From NCBI GenBank assembly GCA_963556695.1, contig CAUWAG010000020.1, forward strand, positions 1,612,001 through 1,676,000: 64,000 nucleotides of DNA, in the 5' to 3' direction. Each line of letters starts with the position of its first letter. The first letter of the stretch is position 1. Below, piece by piece: positions 1 to 11,979 of the stretch. This DNA comes from Anthostomella pinea. Lineage: Eukaryota > Ascomycota > Sordariomycetes > Xylariales > Xylariaceae. The notes beneath the pieces were generated by a model. The model saw nothing but the letters and a program-made list of their open reading frames with translations, ran no database searches and had not been told where the DNA came from. A program made the position numbers and the translations under genes.

Positions 1-339
1 CGGGTCAGCTCCGATTGCAAACAGGGCAGTAAATAATGGTTGTCACAACCCGAGAGGGCACCCAGCTCAGTAAGGAACGAAAGTTGATGTATATACTATA
101 TACGCTTGAATGCGAGATCGAGCCTGCCTCACAGAGACAGGCGACAGACCTGATGCAAAGACAATAGGGAAATATCTACAAGAATGTGGTCCAGTGTTTT
201 TCATCCACCAACTTATACTCAATCTACCATCATCCATCTATCCCTCCGTCCAGGCATGCATGGCAGCCCACGCCTACCCGAACACAGGCAGCTCACACAG
301 GCGGACTTGATAGAGGTGATCAACATCAGACGAAGCCAC
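1..339. other. gene-free left edge, downstream of GH7 gene
   Basis: This stretch lies 3' of the cellobiohydrolase stop codon and should hold its 3' UTR and terminator. The short open frames here have no recognisable domain and overlap the antisense of the GH7 gene. I see nothing else in it. Confidence 0.6.
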
Positions 340-1814
340 CTAAGCAGTGAAGGTAGAGTTGATGGGCCCGAACTTGATGTTCGAGTAGATGACGCTCGCG
401 CCGGCGTTGTTGGCCTCGACGTCAGCCGGGACACCGGAGGTGGTGGCGCAGGTGCCGCGGGCGGCACCGACCTTGGTGCTGTCGGTGGGGTAGGTAGAGT
501 CGAGCCACAACATGCTGGCCGCGTGGTCGTCCCACAGGCTCATGACGAGGACCATGTCGTCAGCGAGGGCGTCGCCCATCTGCGCCAGACCGCCGCGCTG
601 GTCGAACACGTTGGTGTCGCCGAAAGCCGTCTTCTGTGCGTCGCAGTAGGCCTCGGTGATGCTGTTGCCCGTGACGCCCGAGATGGTGCTCTGCGAGTTG
701 GGGATCACGGTGCCGCCCTGGACGTAGAAGCGCTTGATCTCGCTGAGGCTGCCGTCAGTGCCCGTCAGGAACTGGGTCACAACCGTAACGACTTTTGAGG
801 TGTCGATCGTGTCGCCCTTGCCGTAGAACGTGGTGTCGCCCTGGCGGTAGCTGTTGAAGTCGCATCCATCGGGGTCGCAGTCGCCGGCGTAGCGGTCCGA
901 GGAGTAGGTGCCACCGCAGGCGTCGCCCTCGCACGAGTGGTAGTCCGAGTTCGTGCACGGGTGAGGCGTGAAGGCGGCCGAGATCGAGTTGGCTTCCCAG
1001 ATGTCCATCTCGGCGCAGCAGGCACCCATTGTGCCAATACCGGCGTTTGCGTCGTTGCTAGATGGGTCCCAGCCATCGCTGTTGGCCTGTTGTTGCCGTT
1101 AGGAAAGGAACTGGGAGGTTGAGGCTGGAAGGAGGGGAGCACGTACTTTACCGTCAATGAACTTGACGTCACGCGGGCACTGCGAGTCGCAGTAACCGGT
1201 GCCGTACTTGGCGCCAGCCTTGTTGGTGGGGAACTCGCTCAAGCCGCCGTCAGCGTCCATGGAGACGAAGTACAGAGCTCCATTCAGGCCGCAACTATTG
1301 AGACGGTTAGCTTGGGGACCTAGGTGGCTACTGGCAGTGTTGAGACTCACGGCAGGTTGGAGACATCGACATCGAAGGTGAACTCGTTGCCGAGCAGCTT
1401 GAACGTCTCGTAGGTGGTCTCATCCTTCATCAGGAAGAATCGGCTACCAATGTTGGTGCTGTATGAGCCCTCGGTGACGAACTTCAGGGACAGAGCGTTG
1501 CCGGAGGTGCTAGCACCGTATGTAGAGCCGTAGTCAGCACCATCGAGACAGCAGTTAGTGGCGCAAGTCGCTCCATCAGGGCACAATGTTGCGTCCCACG
1601 TGTTGCCGTCGTAACAGTTTGTGCTGTTTTGGACAGCGTGAGTCCATCGCCAGTTGGCGTCGATAGTGACGGAACCGGCAACGCTTGTGCAGGTGCCTCC
1701 AGCGGCACAGTTCGACCATGTCATGGCAGGGTGAGTCTCGGTCGTGAGCGTGCAAGCCTGCTGTGCGCGGGCTGCCGCCACAAGGGCGGCGATGGTGGCG
1801 AGCTTCTGATGCAT
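340..1814 (-). CDS. cbh1: GH7 cellobiohydrolase (reducing-end exo-cellulase), no CBM
   Basis: Three exons: 1814-1351, 1294-1147 and 1086-340, giving 452 residues. The start is the ATG at 1814, followed by a signal peptide of about 17 residues ([16 protein letters not shown]), so the protein is secreted. Hallmarks of glycoside hydrolase family 7 are the paired cysteines, the motif CGLNGALYF, and the retaining catalytic motif EMDIWE, with Glu230 nucleophile, Asp232 and Glu235 acid/base in this model. The mature length of about 435 residues matches a cellobiohydrolase catalytic domain rather than the shorter family 7 endoglucanases, which is why I call it an exo-enzyme. It stops right after the catalytic domain (NSTFTA), so there is no Ser/Thr linker and no CBM1. 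Intron 1 (1350-1295) starts GTGAGT and intron 2 (1146-1087) starts GTACGT. In this family the enzyme cuts crystalline cellulose processively, releasing cellobiose; expression is normally induced by cellulose and repressed by glucose. Confidence 0.95.
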
Positions 1815-1908
1815 GGTGAGCCGACTGTTGTGTGGATACAAGGGATTGTCTTGAAGGAGTGGTGTGATGAATCGAAAAGAATCCTCAACGAAGGCGTGAC
1901 ACGACAGT

Positions 1909-1916
1909 CTTATATA
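1909..1916 (-). promoter_or_regulatory. TATA box of the GH7 gene
   Basis: TATATAAG reads on the minus strand 95 nt upstream of the GH7 start codon, a normal distance in fungal genes that are strongly expressed. Confidence 0.55.
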
Positions 1917-4562
1917 TCAACCCCTTCGTCGCGAGGGAACACCCTCAAACTGAAAGAAGACGCCATTGTCCGCTCTCAGCACCACGGTCCACAAGGTACT
2001 ATGCTCCCCTCGAGCTGGCACGAGGGTGGCAAGATGGTAGGCGAGCTTTCCATAGGTCACCATGAGGGATCGTGTCCCGGCTTGCGGCCCGTGAAATCTC
2101 TTCCTAATCGAGGTACTCATGGAACCTCCAGGGGGCGAGGTGGGCACGCGTCAAGGAGGCCAAGTTCCTTAGAAGGCGGGTCGGCGCCGATCATGGCGGA
2201 TACATCGTGAGGTAGTGGGAGATGAACGACGCTGGGTTGTCTTCCTCCGGTCTACGTCAGGTTGGCACAGTCCAATCTGTCAGCGACGGCTCCGGCGATG
2301 TCACTGCGGACAGCCGCAGCAGCTGGAAAATTGGGTGGCCGACTTTGGGTGGAATAGATGAAGGTCTCCAGAGCGGAATCCTTCGAGCTGCCCATTGGAG
2401 GCATATCCCCAAATGCAACGGAGGCGGGAGGCCGAATGCGACTGCGGCCGCAAGTAGATGAGCTGCAGGAATGGGGGAGGCGGCTGAGGCTGCATATCGA
2501 GGGCAGTCCAGGGTTGCAGCAACCGGCCTGCTGTCCGTGCAATTCCCGTGAACCTGCTCACCTGCCCAGCGGTCATGCGGGACGTCCCTGGATCGCACTC
2601 ACTTGGCACCGCAACTCGACGTCGAGAGCTGGAACAATTGGAGATGTCTCCCCCAGATTTGCAGGGTTACTCCGCAAGGGGGTCATCATCCGTGTAAGGA
2701 CCCCGCACGACGTGGTCGACGATCCCGTCCCTCTGGGGTGCTGTATATGCAGTACCTGCGTGGGCGCAATATCGCCACGGTACACGAGGCTATTCGGTAA
2801 CCGCTTTGGTAGGGCCGCCCAGCGTACCATTGTCGTCGTATATGAGTTGTTAATTTATACCGACCTGGATGGATCGTGGGAATACCCTCCAATTCGCTGT
2901 GGTAGCCCTGCGTAGATGCGGTACTAAGTGCGGTTCTCGAATGGGAGAGATTAGCGGGCGATGCCAAGGTCATGCTCTAACTACCTGTTGATAGATGAGA
3001 TCTGGAATTTGAGCAAAGGCTGCAAGCTTCCGTCACCGATACCCACGCGCTCACTAGCCCTTAGGCCATCCGGAAGGACGGTCCTTCGCGCCAGGCGTGG
3101 TTCCATACTCTAGAAGAGGCGCGCTTGCGAAACAGCGCATATCAACATCAAGTGGATGTTGAACTCACTCTTCGAGTGGACCATAATGTCATGTTGAGAT
3201 GAAGGGTATTGTCGAACGGCTTGATTCGGCCTAGCAGTTACACTTACGATCAACCATCGTGACTGACACAGGTCTAGACAAAATATGGAATATCAGTGGT
3301 TTCGGTGTTTAGCTGACGAGCTCCATCGTAGGAAATTTCCGTAAATTTCCGTCTAGACATGAGCAGTCAGCTTTACGCCAGCTGACAAGACAGCTGGTGG
3401 GATAGTATAAGTTTGCCACCTTTGTGACTCGATTCATTAATCTGCTCCAATTTCTTCAATGGGACTGGAGATCGTAGATCTTGATGAAAGGCGTAGCATC
3501 CAGACGCTGAAGATATTAAGAGGCAATGGCAGCCGGTGGTAGCGTACCGATTCGTCTGAAAGCCAGTTACTCTGCATGACGAAGGGGTCATCAGTAAGGA
3601 TCAATTCCAGATACCCAGCGGAAGGAGGCGCTGGCGGCCTGGTGGTCCGGGAGTGTTTGCGTAGCGAGCCAATACCAGACGTCTGAAATATTATAAGGGC
3701 GCCGATGACCCCAGTTGAGCATAGTAATCTAAGAATTCGTCATATCATGCGTTGATAGGCATACACGTGAGATCATATGGGAGGAGGCTGAAATTCGAGG
3801 GCATCAGCGTGTGTCTGGAATATATTAGCAAGACCAGGGAAGCTCTTCCGCTGAAAAGAAACGGCCCGGAGGCTTGCCACTTCACGTGAGGTTAGCATTG
3901 TGTTCCAAAGGGAAGGGGGAACAGCCCGTCTGAGTCGACGGCACCACGATCCACGCGGCATAGTCGACATGGGCACGTGTAATGCAGTAGCGAGCTGCAG
4001 CTCTCTAAGCTGAAACTGGCAAGTTCCAGCTCACTCCGAGAACCGAGTTTGGGTCTTGGCGATATTGCTCTGCCGGCCTTGACGGCTCGACTCCATGCGA
4101 GGGTGGCATGTGAAATTGGTGGATGAGATGAAGAAAACTCAAGGTGATGATCTGAAACAATCAAGGTCCAGGACAGGCTATGACTGACGTGGAGAAAGCG
4201 TTGTGGAATCTCCACCTGCTCGTCAGCTGGCAGCGGGCTGACTACAAAGTCCATCAACAGGTCCAGCTGCGAGGGACATGATGATGTGCAAGTAAGCAAT
4301 CTTGTCACGGTGCAGATAACAAAACTCTTGAGAAAACCCCGTGCCAACTGTTGGCCAGGTGTCAGCAGTAGCAGTAGCAGTACCAGCAGCAGCAGCAGCA
4401 GTTCACAGTGAATTTCGGGCAGTTGGGGTGTTGGCAAGAGTATATACCCATATCGCTACGAGCTACTATATACTATAGAAAGACAGACAGAGGCTTGGTT
4501 TCAAGTGAGGTTCACAGGCGCAGCGAGATGCCCGCACAATATCGTCCAGGTGAAAGAAAAGC
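1917..4562. other. long intergenic region upstream of the GH7 gene
   Basis: About 2.6 kb without a credible gene. The right end (4.38-4.40 kb) has a short imperfect CAG run close to the 3' end of the next gene. Open frames such as 2358-2915 (+) and 3892-4437 (-) show no domain, no plausible splice structure and compositional artefacts (leucine run from the CAG tract). The part next to 1.9 kb must contain the cellulase promoter. Confidence 0.5.
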
Positions 4563-6892
4563 CTACTGAGCGACTTGATCGGGCACACCATGTGTACGGT
4601 CCTGCTTGTCGATAAGAGCAGCTTTCTTCGCAGATGCAGGCTTCTTCTTGCGCTTGCTGCTGCCCATACCGGAGCCCGATGGTGCCTCTCGGATCCATCT
4701 CGCGACAGCTTCGGCGCGCTCAGTGAGGATAGGATATTCCCTTCCATCATCCACAGCCCACCGCTTTGGTGCAGCATTCGGACTGGACGCGCTCCCGTTT
4801 GCAGAATTGGCTTGATCCGCCTCGGCTCTACGCTGGCGTGCCAAGATAGCTGCCTTGAAGCTGGCCTCGTCGTTAACGCGTTCATCCTCCAAAGCTTCAA
4901 TGATGGCCTGATGTCGCATGCGCTCTTTGCGTTGCTCTTCTGTTTCGGTAGGACTCGTACCGCCAGTTATAGCCAATGCATTCATGCTAGCGGCTGCCGC
5001 TGAAAGTCCATTCGACGAAAGTGGCATCGGCAATGGAGCCGGAGCACAAAGAGTCTCCCAACTAGACGAAAGCTCAATCCAATTTTCAGCGCGTCGCAGG
5101 ACCTCGATCCAATCCGCACGAGCGGGAGACCTACTAGCTTGGAAGACCGGATAACCATCAGCCAGGCGAGCAAGACGAGCCACCATATGCGCATGGCGCT
5201 GGAGCTCCTTTGCTGATGTTTGGATCAGAGTATGGCATAGCAGGAGAGAATGCAATGAGTCTGTTAGTAACGGATGGTAAGTTACGACTTCGATGGACGT
5301 CTCAAATGAGTCAACATTCACAGAACTTGCCGATACAAGATCGGTCGACGGGTATGGCGGAAGATCGGACGGAGGAGTAGCAGAGAACAGCGCTGCCAGT
5401 GCATGAACAGTATGCCCTGCCGAGCTGCCAACCGGACTGCCAGGATCCTGGGAGGAATACCGGTTATGATTGTAGTACCTCTTGTTACGGTGCGTCGCTT
5501 GGTTGACCTGGCGGCTGAAGTCATCCGACACCTCAATCGGTAGATCCGGCGAATAGTGAAAGTGCTTCATATACTCCATATAGTCTCGCAAAGCGCGCTT
5601 TGCATACAGACGTACAGTCTTCCGGCTCTCGAGCTGCTTCTTGGTGGGACCCTTCTCTTCGGGCTCTGGCTTTGGGCTCTGAGGCATAGCTTCACTTTCG
5701 GCAGCGCCGTTGGCATTTCCATTACTAGAAGAGACCGGTCCCTTACGCGCCTGTCCATTGTGTGTAGCAGCTGGCTTTGGGAGAGCAGCTTCGACATTGT
5801 CGCAAGCCAAAGTCAGATAACATCCAGCCCGTTGGAATAGAAGCTGGACCTCGGTGCTGCTGGGGTGATCCCTCTCTTCGAGCGGGGGGTTGTCCCGCCG
5901 CCTTCCAGTTCGACGTTCCAGCTGCATGTCTGTCGTAGGCCTGTGTAACGGTCGCTGGAGACGATAGACACCAAGAGCGGTCGTCAGGTCCTGTGCAGCA
6001 CCTTCGAAGTCCTCCTTGAACATCCGGACAATCGCGCGCGTCCTCAGAGGTTCGCAGTCGGAGGGCCGCTGGCTGATGATCAGGTCCAATGCGCGGAAGT
6101 CAGTGCACTCAGCGAGTTGCCTCGACGGAATCTTCTCGTGGAAGAAATGCACGTAATTGGCATCGGGGTCCGTAGGCGCCCGCTGCAGAACGAGTCCGGC
6201 CACGTTCTCCAAAGTCGATGTAGACTGCATTGTAGCCACACTGGAGGCAATCTCGTCCAGATGATAAGCGCGCGACAGCTTTTGGGTAGCCTGTTCTCTC
6301 ATGCGGAACCTGCGTTCCGGACTGAGCTTTGCGCCTGTATTATTGCCAAACCCAAGCCCCAAAGCCTGCATGTGATGCGCAGCACCGCCATTCAACGAAT
6401 TGGACATGGCCGAGGATGCCACACCATTAGCAGCACGTACAGCCAAGTCCGTAGCACCATCGACGAGTTGCCTAATCTTGAGCAGGTCATAGAAGACGGC
6501 AGGTTCGACGGGACGCGGCAGAGGCATATAGTAGTTCGCATTCGCAAGTGTCTCGAGCACTTCGACGGGAAGTTGGAGCCATGGCCCATGGAACGAGGAT
6601 ATGTAGCGCCAATGCCTGGAAACAGTCGGTATCAGCATATGGGACTATTGCCAACATCAAGGACATTGTTCGCGTAGAGATAGCGGGACTGGGAACACAC
6701 TTCAACTTACTTGTTTCTGCAGATTACCAGAGCAGAGGGGGAGGGCTGAGGTGCTGGTGAGGCTGGAGAAGCTGCTTTGCTCTTCTTGGTGGTTGAGGTC
6801 GAGGTCGAGGATGGCGCCGGGGACTGCGTCGAGGTCTGAGGCTCCAGCGCAGGGGAGTCACCCGAGGCGGGCTTCTTGTTCTTCTTGCCCAT
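4563..6892 (-). CDS. conserved fungal protein with TPR-like helices
   Basis: Two exons, 6892-6711 and 6615-4563, joined across a 95-nt GTAAGT..CAG intron, give 744 residues. The first 60 residues are a Lys-rich start (MGKKNKKPAS) followed by a Ser/Pro/Ala tract. The body has helical, TPR-like segments (around residue 250: RAIVRMFKEDFEGAAQDLTTA) and a charged low-complexity linker near residue 360. The C-terminus has a 'DDGREYPILTERAEAVARWI' segment and ends in a Lys-rich basic stretch (KRKKKPASAKK). It has no signal peptide or membrane segment, so it is presumably intracellular. I recognise it as a type of protein conserved across filamentous fungi but cannot assign a biochemical role. Exon frames join cleanly. 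Confidence 0.85.
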
Positions 6893-7396
6893 TGCGCATT
6901 GATCACCGCGTGAAAGTGTAGTAGCGATGCAAGTGCAAGAATCCCGACTCCGGCGAGGTCAAGGGTTGCAAGGCGCAGGTGCTGCAAAGGGTGATTTGCA
7001 AGCAATTCGGGGCGAAAAGCTCGTGGACGTCGCCCGGGTGTTTACAAATTCCTGCATTGAAGCATCAAACGCCTGCCCGCTGCCAGCACCGCCTTATCGT
7101 GGTGGCATTGGATAAAACCCCTTATCGCCACGTGATGGGTACCTCATAAAAGATAATACGAGTAAAGCACTATTATTAATGCACAATGGGCTTGGACGGG
7201 TTCGTCACAGCCAGCAATCATCACTTTCACTATTTCCGCGATTCTTCGTTATCATATTCCCGAGACTCATCAGTTGCCAAGGTACCACCAGTTCATCGTT
7301 GATGGTAGCCTCAGTCTGACAAGGGTAAGCAAATGCTCTGTGCTTTCCATTCGGTCTCATAATACACTTTTCATCCGTCTAGGCTACCGGACTGCT
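6893..7396. other. intergenic: terminator of M20 gene and promoter of the TPR-like gene
   Basis: Both neighbours are on the minus strand, so this 504-bp gap should hold the 3' end of the M20 gene and the promoter of the TPR-like gene. I see no other structure in it. Confidence 0.5.
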
Positions 7397-8830
7397 TCAA
7401 GATTCGTGCCGTTTACGATGGCGGAGCGTCAGCTCTCCCCTATCTCTCTCCCACTCCTCTTTGATCTCTGCAAGGAGGTTATCATCACCCAAGACGTCAA
7501 CTGCTACACTCGCCAGCGCCTTTCCAACTCTCAAGCAGTTTGCGAATGCGACCTTCGTCCCGGCTGCCTTCGCGAAGCCCGGGTTATGCGGTCCACTACC
7601 TCCAGGTCCAGGCGGGATGGAAAACCCGGGGCTTAGACTCGGCATGGAATAGCTGATGTCTCCTTGGTCTGTGCTAGCCATGGTGCGGCCTTCGATCTCG
7701 TCGACATCTTGATTCTCGGGAATCGTCTCGGATGGGCAGAGCTCGTTGAAATACCGCCGATAGACGTCTCCCATTACCCGGTTGGGCACATGATCGGCAT
7801 ACGACTGCACCTGGGTCATCTTCAGGGTCGCCTCAGTCGCCGTTGCTGCTGCCTCGAAGCAGGCGTCAACCTTCTTTTTCAGTTCTTCCAGCCTCCCCTG
7901 TGTATTGGCGCGGACGACAAAGTTGCCAGCCGTGTAAGCGTGTATGACATTGGGACGAACACCGCCATTTGAGATGTTCCCCTGAATCACGTCTCCTGGC
8001 ATCGTCTGCTGTCGAAGAACGGACAGCGCGTTGTAGGCTGTGATCAAGGCGTCCAGTGCGTTGATACCCAGCCACGGACTAGCTGCTGCGTGAGCCTCGC
8101 GTCCGAAATACTCGACTTTGAATGCGGTGTAGGCGGCCGTCCGGACCAGCGCGCTATTCTTCACAATACCAGGGTGAGATATCAAGTTGATGTCGACATT
8201 GTGGTCACTGTATGCGCCTGCTTCCAAAAGCTTGATCTTGCCTCCTCCACCTAATGATCATTAGACGACCGTCCGTTGTTGGGCTTTATTTGAGCCTAAT
8301 CGGGCATGAGACTTGCCTTCTTCTGCGGGAGTTCCGAATATTACCACCTTGCCCCCAAGGTCATGCCGCTTCATCAACTCAGCTGTTGCAAGCCCACCAG
8401 CGAGGGATGCGGTTGCAATCAGGTTATGACCACAAGCATGTCCTATCCCGTCCAGCGCATCTGTTTTGTCAATCAGCATGGGAACGTCTCATCTAACCCG
8501 CATCGACGCACCCATTTCCACGTTGAAAGACACCACAGGTCCCTCGCTTCCGCTGTCAAACACAGCAACCCACGCAGTCGCCAGACCATAGGCCGAAGGG
8601 GTGACTTTCCATCCTGGCTGGGTCCTCATGAACTGCGTCAACGTGGCGTGCGCGATGAACTCCTCGTATCCCAGCTCCGGATTGTCATGAATCTTCTTGT
8701 TGACAGGCCATAGCTCATCAGCGATGCTGTTGATGAAGTCACCAATCTCGGTGAGATATCCGGTGTCGGACGTCCTCGTCTGCCCCGCGTCCTCGTGTGT
8801 AACGAAGACAAAGTCTTCGACGTGCATCAT
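7397..8830 (-). CDS. M20D-family peptidase/amidohydrolase (PM20D2/aminoacylase-like)
   Basis: Three exons, 8830-8512, 8460-8317 and 8250-7397, give 438 residues. Intron 1 is 51 nt (GTGCGT). Intron 2 (8316-8251) begins GCAAGT, a GC-AG intron; this is the only join that yields the family motif. Metal-ligand and catalytic motifs are present in order: HDNPELGYEE near residue 48, GIGHACGHN (His114, Cys116, His118), PAEEGGGGK (Glu153/Glu154), and STDQGDISYSMPSLSPGF near the C-terminus. These are diagnostic of M20D amidohydrolases that cleave N-acyl or dipeptide amide bonds with bound metal. There is no signal peptide, so it is probably cytosolic. It diverges from the Dal5-type permease across a shared promoter, suggesting uptake and hydrolysis of one nitrogen-containing substrate; that link is inference. 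Confidence 0.93.
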
Positions 8831-9322
8831 GACACTCTATCTTTGAGTCACGATAGACAATTGATGAAGTATGTGGCAGGAATCTTCACTATTTTGCATT
8901 GCTTGGCAGAACGCGTATATCTCCAAGTGACGATTAAGACGAGCGTTGCCGCATTCCCCACGTTGACTCCTGGCCTCATCTTGTGATTAGCCGGGGTCGT
9001 CGACCAATCAACTTATCTCACCGGCGGACAACACCCGTCCGGACTTCTCCGGTTATCAATGTAACCACGAAAGCCGGTGAGGTTCGTTGACTGGCCCGAC
9101 CGATCAGACAAGGGGTAAGATACTGGCGAAGGTTCGGAGACTGGCCCGACAGATCAGATAAGGGGACAAGATACTAGTTAAGATGAGGAGACATCCCGAG
9201 CGCGATGGATGCATCAAATGGGGTTGAGATTTATTGACTCGAGGGCGACCCTAGCTTTCACTTGCGACATAGTGTGAACAGTAGGCCGAGCACGAATTGA
9301 CTTGCACGACCAGGTACACAGC
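8831..9322. promoter_or_regulatory. shared bidirectional promoter of M20 hydrolase and Dal5-type permease
   Basis: 492 bp separate the two divergent start codons. It contains a CCAAT box (9004-9008), a GATA motif as CTTATC (9012-9017), several CGG/CCG triplets at 9021-9055 of the kind bound by Zn2Cys6 factors, and two 50-bp direct repeats (9081-9180), the second of which has GATAAG at 9157-9162. GATA sites are the binding sites of AreA-type nitrogen regulators. That the two genes are co-regulated is inference. Confidence 0.6.
9081..9180 (+). repeat. two tandem 50-bp direct repeats
   Basis: Unit 1 is 9081-9130 and unit 2 is 9131-9180. They share GGTTCG, ACTGGCCCGAC, GATCAGA, AAGGGG and AAGATACT in the same order with a few substitutions and one small indel. 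Only unit 2 has an intact GATAAG; the equivalent in unit 1 reads GACAAG. Confidence 0.9.
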
Positions 9323-11172
9323 ATGATGGCTACCGAGAAGATGGCTGGTGGCGATGGCATAACCACCACAGCGGCCGAGAGCAACGTCGACATGAAGAAG
9401 CTAGACATCAAAGACGAAGCCGGTGAGCTTGCCGCCAGGGCCCTAATGAGCGGCGCCGTCGACGAGGAATTATCAGCCAAGGTCCGCCGGAAGCTCGACT
9501 GGCGGATCCTGCCCTTCCTCTGCATCACGTATGCTCTGCAGTTCATCGACAAGACATCGCTGGGCTATTCGTCAGTCTACGGTATCATTCCCGACAACAA
9601 CCTGCAAGGTCAGGACTACGCCTGGACCAGCAGTATTTTCTACTTCGGCTACCTTTTGGCGGAGTACCCAGGAGTCACGATCATACAACGATTTCCCGTG
9701 GCCAAGTTCCTCGGTGTAAACATTGTCCTTTGGGGCGGGGTCTTGATGACCACGGCTGCTTGCTCGTCGTTTGCCGGACTTGCTACTGTGCGGTTCATCT
9801 TGGGCATGACGGAAGCGACTATTTCACCTGGCTTCGTGGCCGTTACGGGAATATGGTGGTCAAGACAGGAGCAAGCTGGTCGATCGGCTCTTTGGATCTC
9901 TTTTCTGGGTGTCGGTAGTTTCGTCGGCACGCTCATCTCTTATGGCATTGGCCATATAACGGGCGGTCTGTCTACTTGGTGGGTGAATCCACACTTCCAG
10001 ACGCTGAATATCCCTTGCAAAGCCCACTTCCGAGGTTAAGATGGAGGTGATCGATGCTGGAGACCAGGACTGACAACTTGGTAGGAAGTACATCTACCTC
10101 ATCCTAGGCTCAATAACCATGGCATGGGGCGTCTTATTCGCACTGTTCGTGCCCGACAGCCCCTCTCGCGTCAAGTGGCTGGACGAGGACGAGAAGGTCG
10201 TCGCCATCCAGCGCGTGGTCGAGAACAAGACAGGCACCAAGTCACGCCGCTTCGTCAAGAGCCAGGTCGTCGAGGCAGTAACGGATCCGAAGGTCATCGT
10301 CCTCGGCCTAATCTCGTTCGTCAACGCCCTCGCCTCTGGCGGCCTATCTTTTGGTTCGCTGGTCATTGCGGGATTCGGGTTCTCGCCGCTTCAGACCACG
10401 TTGATGAACCTGCCGCTCTCGGCTGTGCAGGTTGTTGCACAACTGGGCTCGGGTCCCCTGTTGGCGAAGGTCCCCAGCTCGCGTCTTCATGTTGGTTCGT
10501 TGGCGATGATCCCGCCGGTAAGTGCTCTGGATATCACTTCTGAAAAGGGGAATGTTGACCGTGGGGATCAGATTGTTGGGACTGTGTTGATCAACCAACT
10601 TCCGGCAACTACCAAATGGGGACGTTTAGTCGGAGTATGGCTATTGGTAGGTCCTCCCGTGCCAAAGGCCTACCACGTGGTGTCCTGTGTGGGATGGATT
10701 GCAAACAAGCGAGTCGTGACTTATCTAATATCAACTGTCTAGGGATCCTACCCGGTCGGCTTCCTGGTAATCCTCGGTCTCCTATCAACGAACCTCGCCG
10801 GGAGCACCAAGCGCTCCGTCGCATCAGGTTGGGTATTCGTCTGCTACTGTGTGGGCCAGATTGCCGGGCCGCAGTTCTTCAAGAGCACCCAGGCACCGGC
10901 CTACCACTCCGGTATCGTGGCGATGCTGTGCGGGTTCATACTGAACTTTATCCTTAACCAAGTGCTGCGATTTCTATATGTCCTCGAGAACAAGAAACGA
11001 GATAGGGCATATGATGGCAAGTCTGAAGACGAACTGGTGGACATCAAGAGGGAGAGTGAGCTGCAGGGCTTCGAGGATGTGACGGATAAGGACAATGTGA
11101 GTGTTGTGCCTAACTTCTTCAAAGGTGTAATAGACTGACACTACGCAGGTCATGTTTCGCTATGTCTTATAG
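9323..11172 (+). CDS. MFS anion:cation symporter, Dal5/allantoate-permease type
   Basis: Five exons, 9323-9978, 10085-10517, 10572-10646, 10743-11096 and 11149-11172, give 513 residues. The start is the first ATG (9323). About 70 cytosolic residues precede the first membrane helix (RILPFLCITYALQFIDK), which carries the family motif with the D-K pair. Twelve membrane helices follow, split by a charged central loop. The family motif LDRxxLGYSS is present as KTSLGYSS, then GEATISPGF-like 'MTEATISPGF' and FVPDSPSRVKWL. The last exon is only 24 nt and supplies the FRYVL end typical of this family (the annotated frame otherwise runs into the intron). Such carriers import allantoate, ureidosuccinate, nicotinate or other organic anions across the plasma membrane; the actual substrate is not visible. 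Confidence 0.93.
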
Positions 11173-11979
11173 CCTTATCATGCTACTGCCAGTAAGATGT
11201 GTGGCTGGAGATGGCCGCAGACATGGGTATGGATTGTCAGGCGCGTCTTTGTCGGACAACTTCGCAGTTGTCTAAGACTAAACAGCCCGAGTCGGAATCA
11301 ATTCCCTTATATGCTTATTATGCTGTATTTCATGCCAATAAACACTGGTCTCTTAACCTATAGCACGAGCCTCTGATGGGTCTGGTCTCGATAGTGTTTC
11401 TAACAAAGCGTGAGGTCCATAGTGGCCTGCGTATGGCACATCGCATGTCCAAAGCCTGGTTAACTAACGTCAATCGTCGAGCCGCAGTGCTCGCGGAAAC
11501 TCGGGAGGCGTGCTCATGTGATGGCGCTGTACCATGGCCAGTCCCAGACTGCGCCTGATCGTACGGAGTGTGTTCCTTTAGGACAATTTCAACTTGTCCG
11601 ATGCTGCGGAGCATCAACATCCTTCGGCCTACTTCCGGAGAAGATACCACGCGGTACCCCGACGACGGGAACGATTGTAACCAAGATGAAACACACAGCT
11701 CTCTCTACCCCCAGCTTGCAATAGGCTAGCATAATGGCAGGGAACTCCCCGGCGTGAAGCTGGGTAGGCCAGGGGACGTCCGGCGCCGGCAAATCAAGCA
11801 AGGGGCACAACTGTTCCCACCCAAGGCCATCTTCCCACATGTGCTTGCCACTTGCGTCTCTGTGTGAGAAAATTCTAAAATTAGCTATTATGGTGCATAC
11901 AGCTAGATGAAGTGTGCTTCCGAATGACAAGTTACAAGCCCAGGACAATACGCATAAATTAAGCCTCGTGCCCGAACCC
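11173..11979. other. intergenic region holding a dispersed repeat copy
   Basis: The two flanking genes converge here. The region contains the intact 'R' repeat copy (see 11293-11430). No coding region is supported. Confidence 0.6.
11293..11430 (+). repeat. repeat R, unoccupied copy of the Fot-A insertion target
   Basis: 11298-11365 matches 36024-36091 nearly base for base (shared blocks ATCAATTCCCTTA, ATGCTTATTATGCTG and GGTCTCTTAACCTATA). 11366-11430 in reverse complement matches 30340-30405 (shared ACACTATCGAGA and GGCTCGTGC). The two matches meet exactly at the TA where Fot-A is inserted in the other copy, so this is the empty-site paralogue. Confidence 0.85.

Noticed and set aside
2358..2915. 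185-codon plus-strand open frame
   Set aside because: No domain, no splice context and no protein-like composition; lies in the long cellulase upstream region.
3892..4437. minus frame with a poly-Leu start resembling a signal peptide
   Set aside because: The Leu run comes from a CAG microsatellite; the rest looks random.
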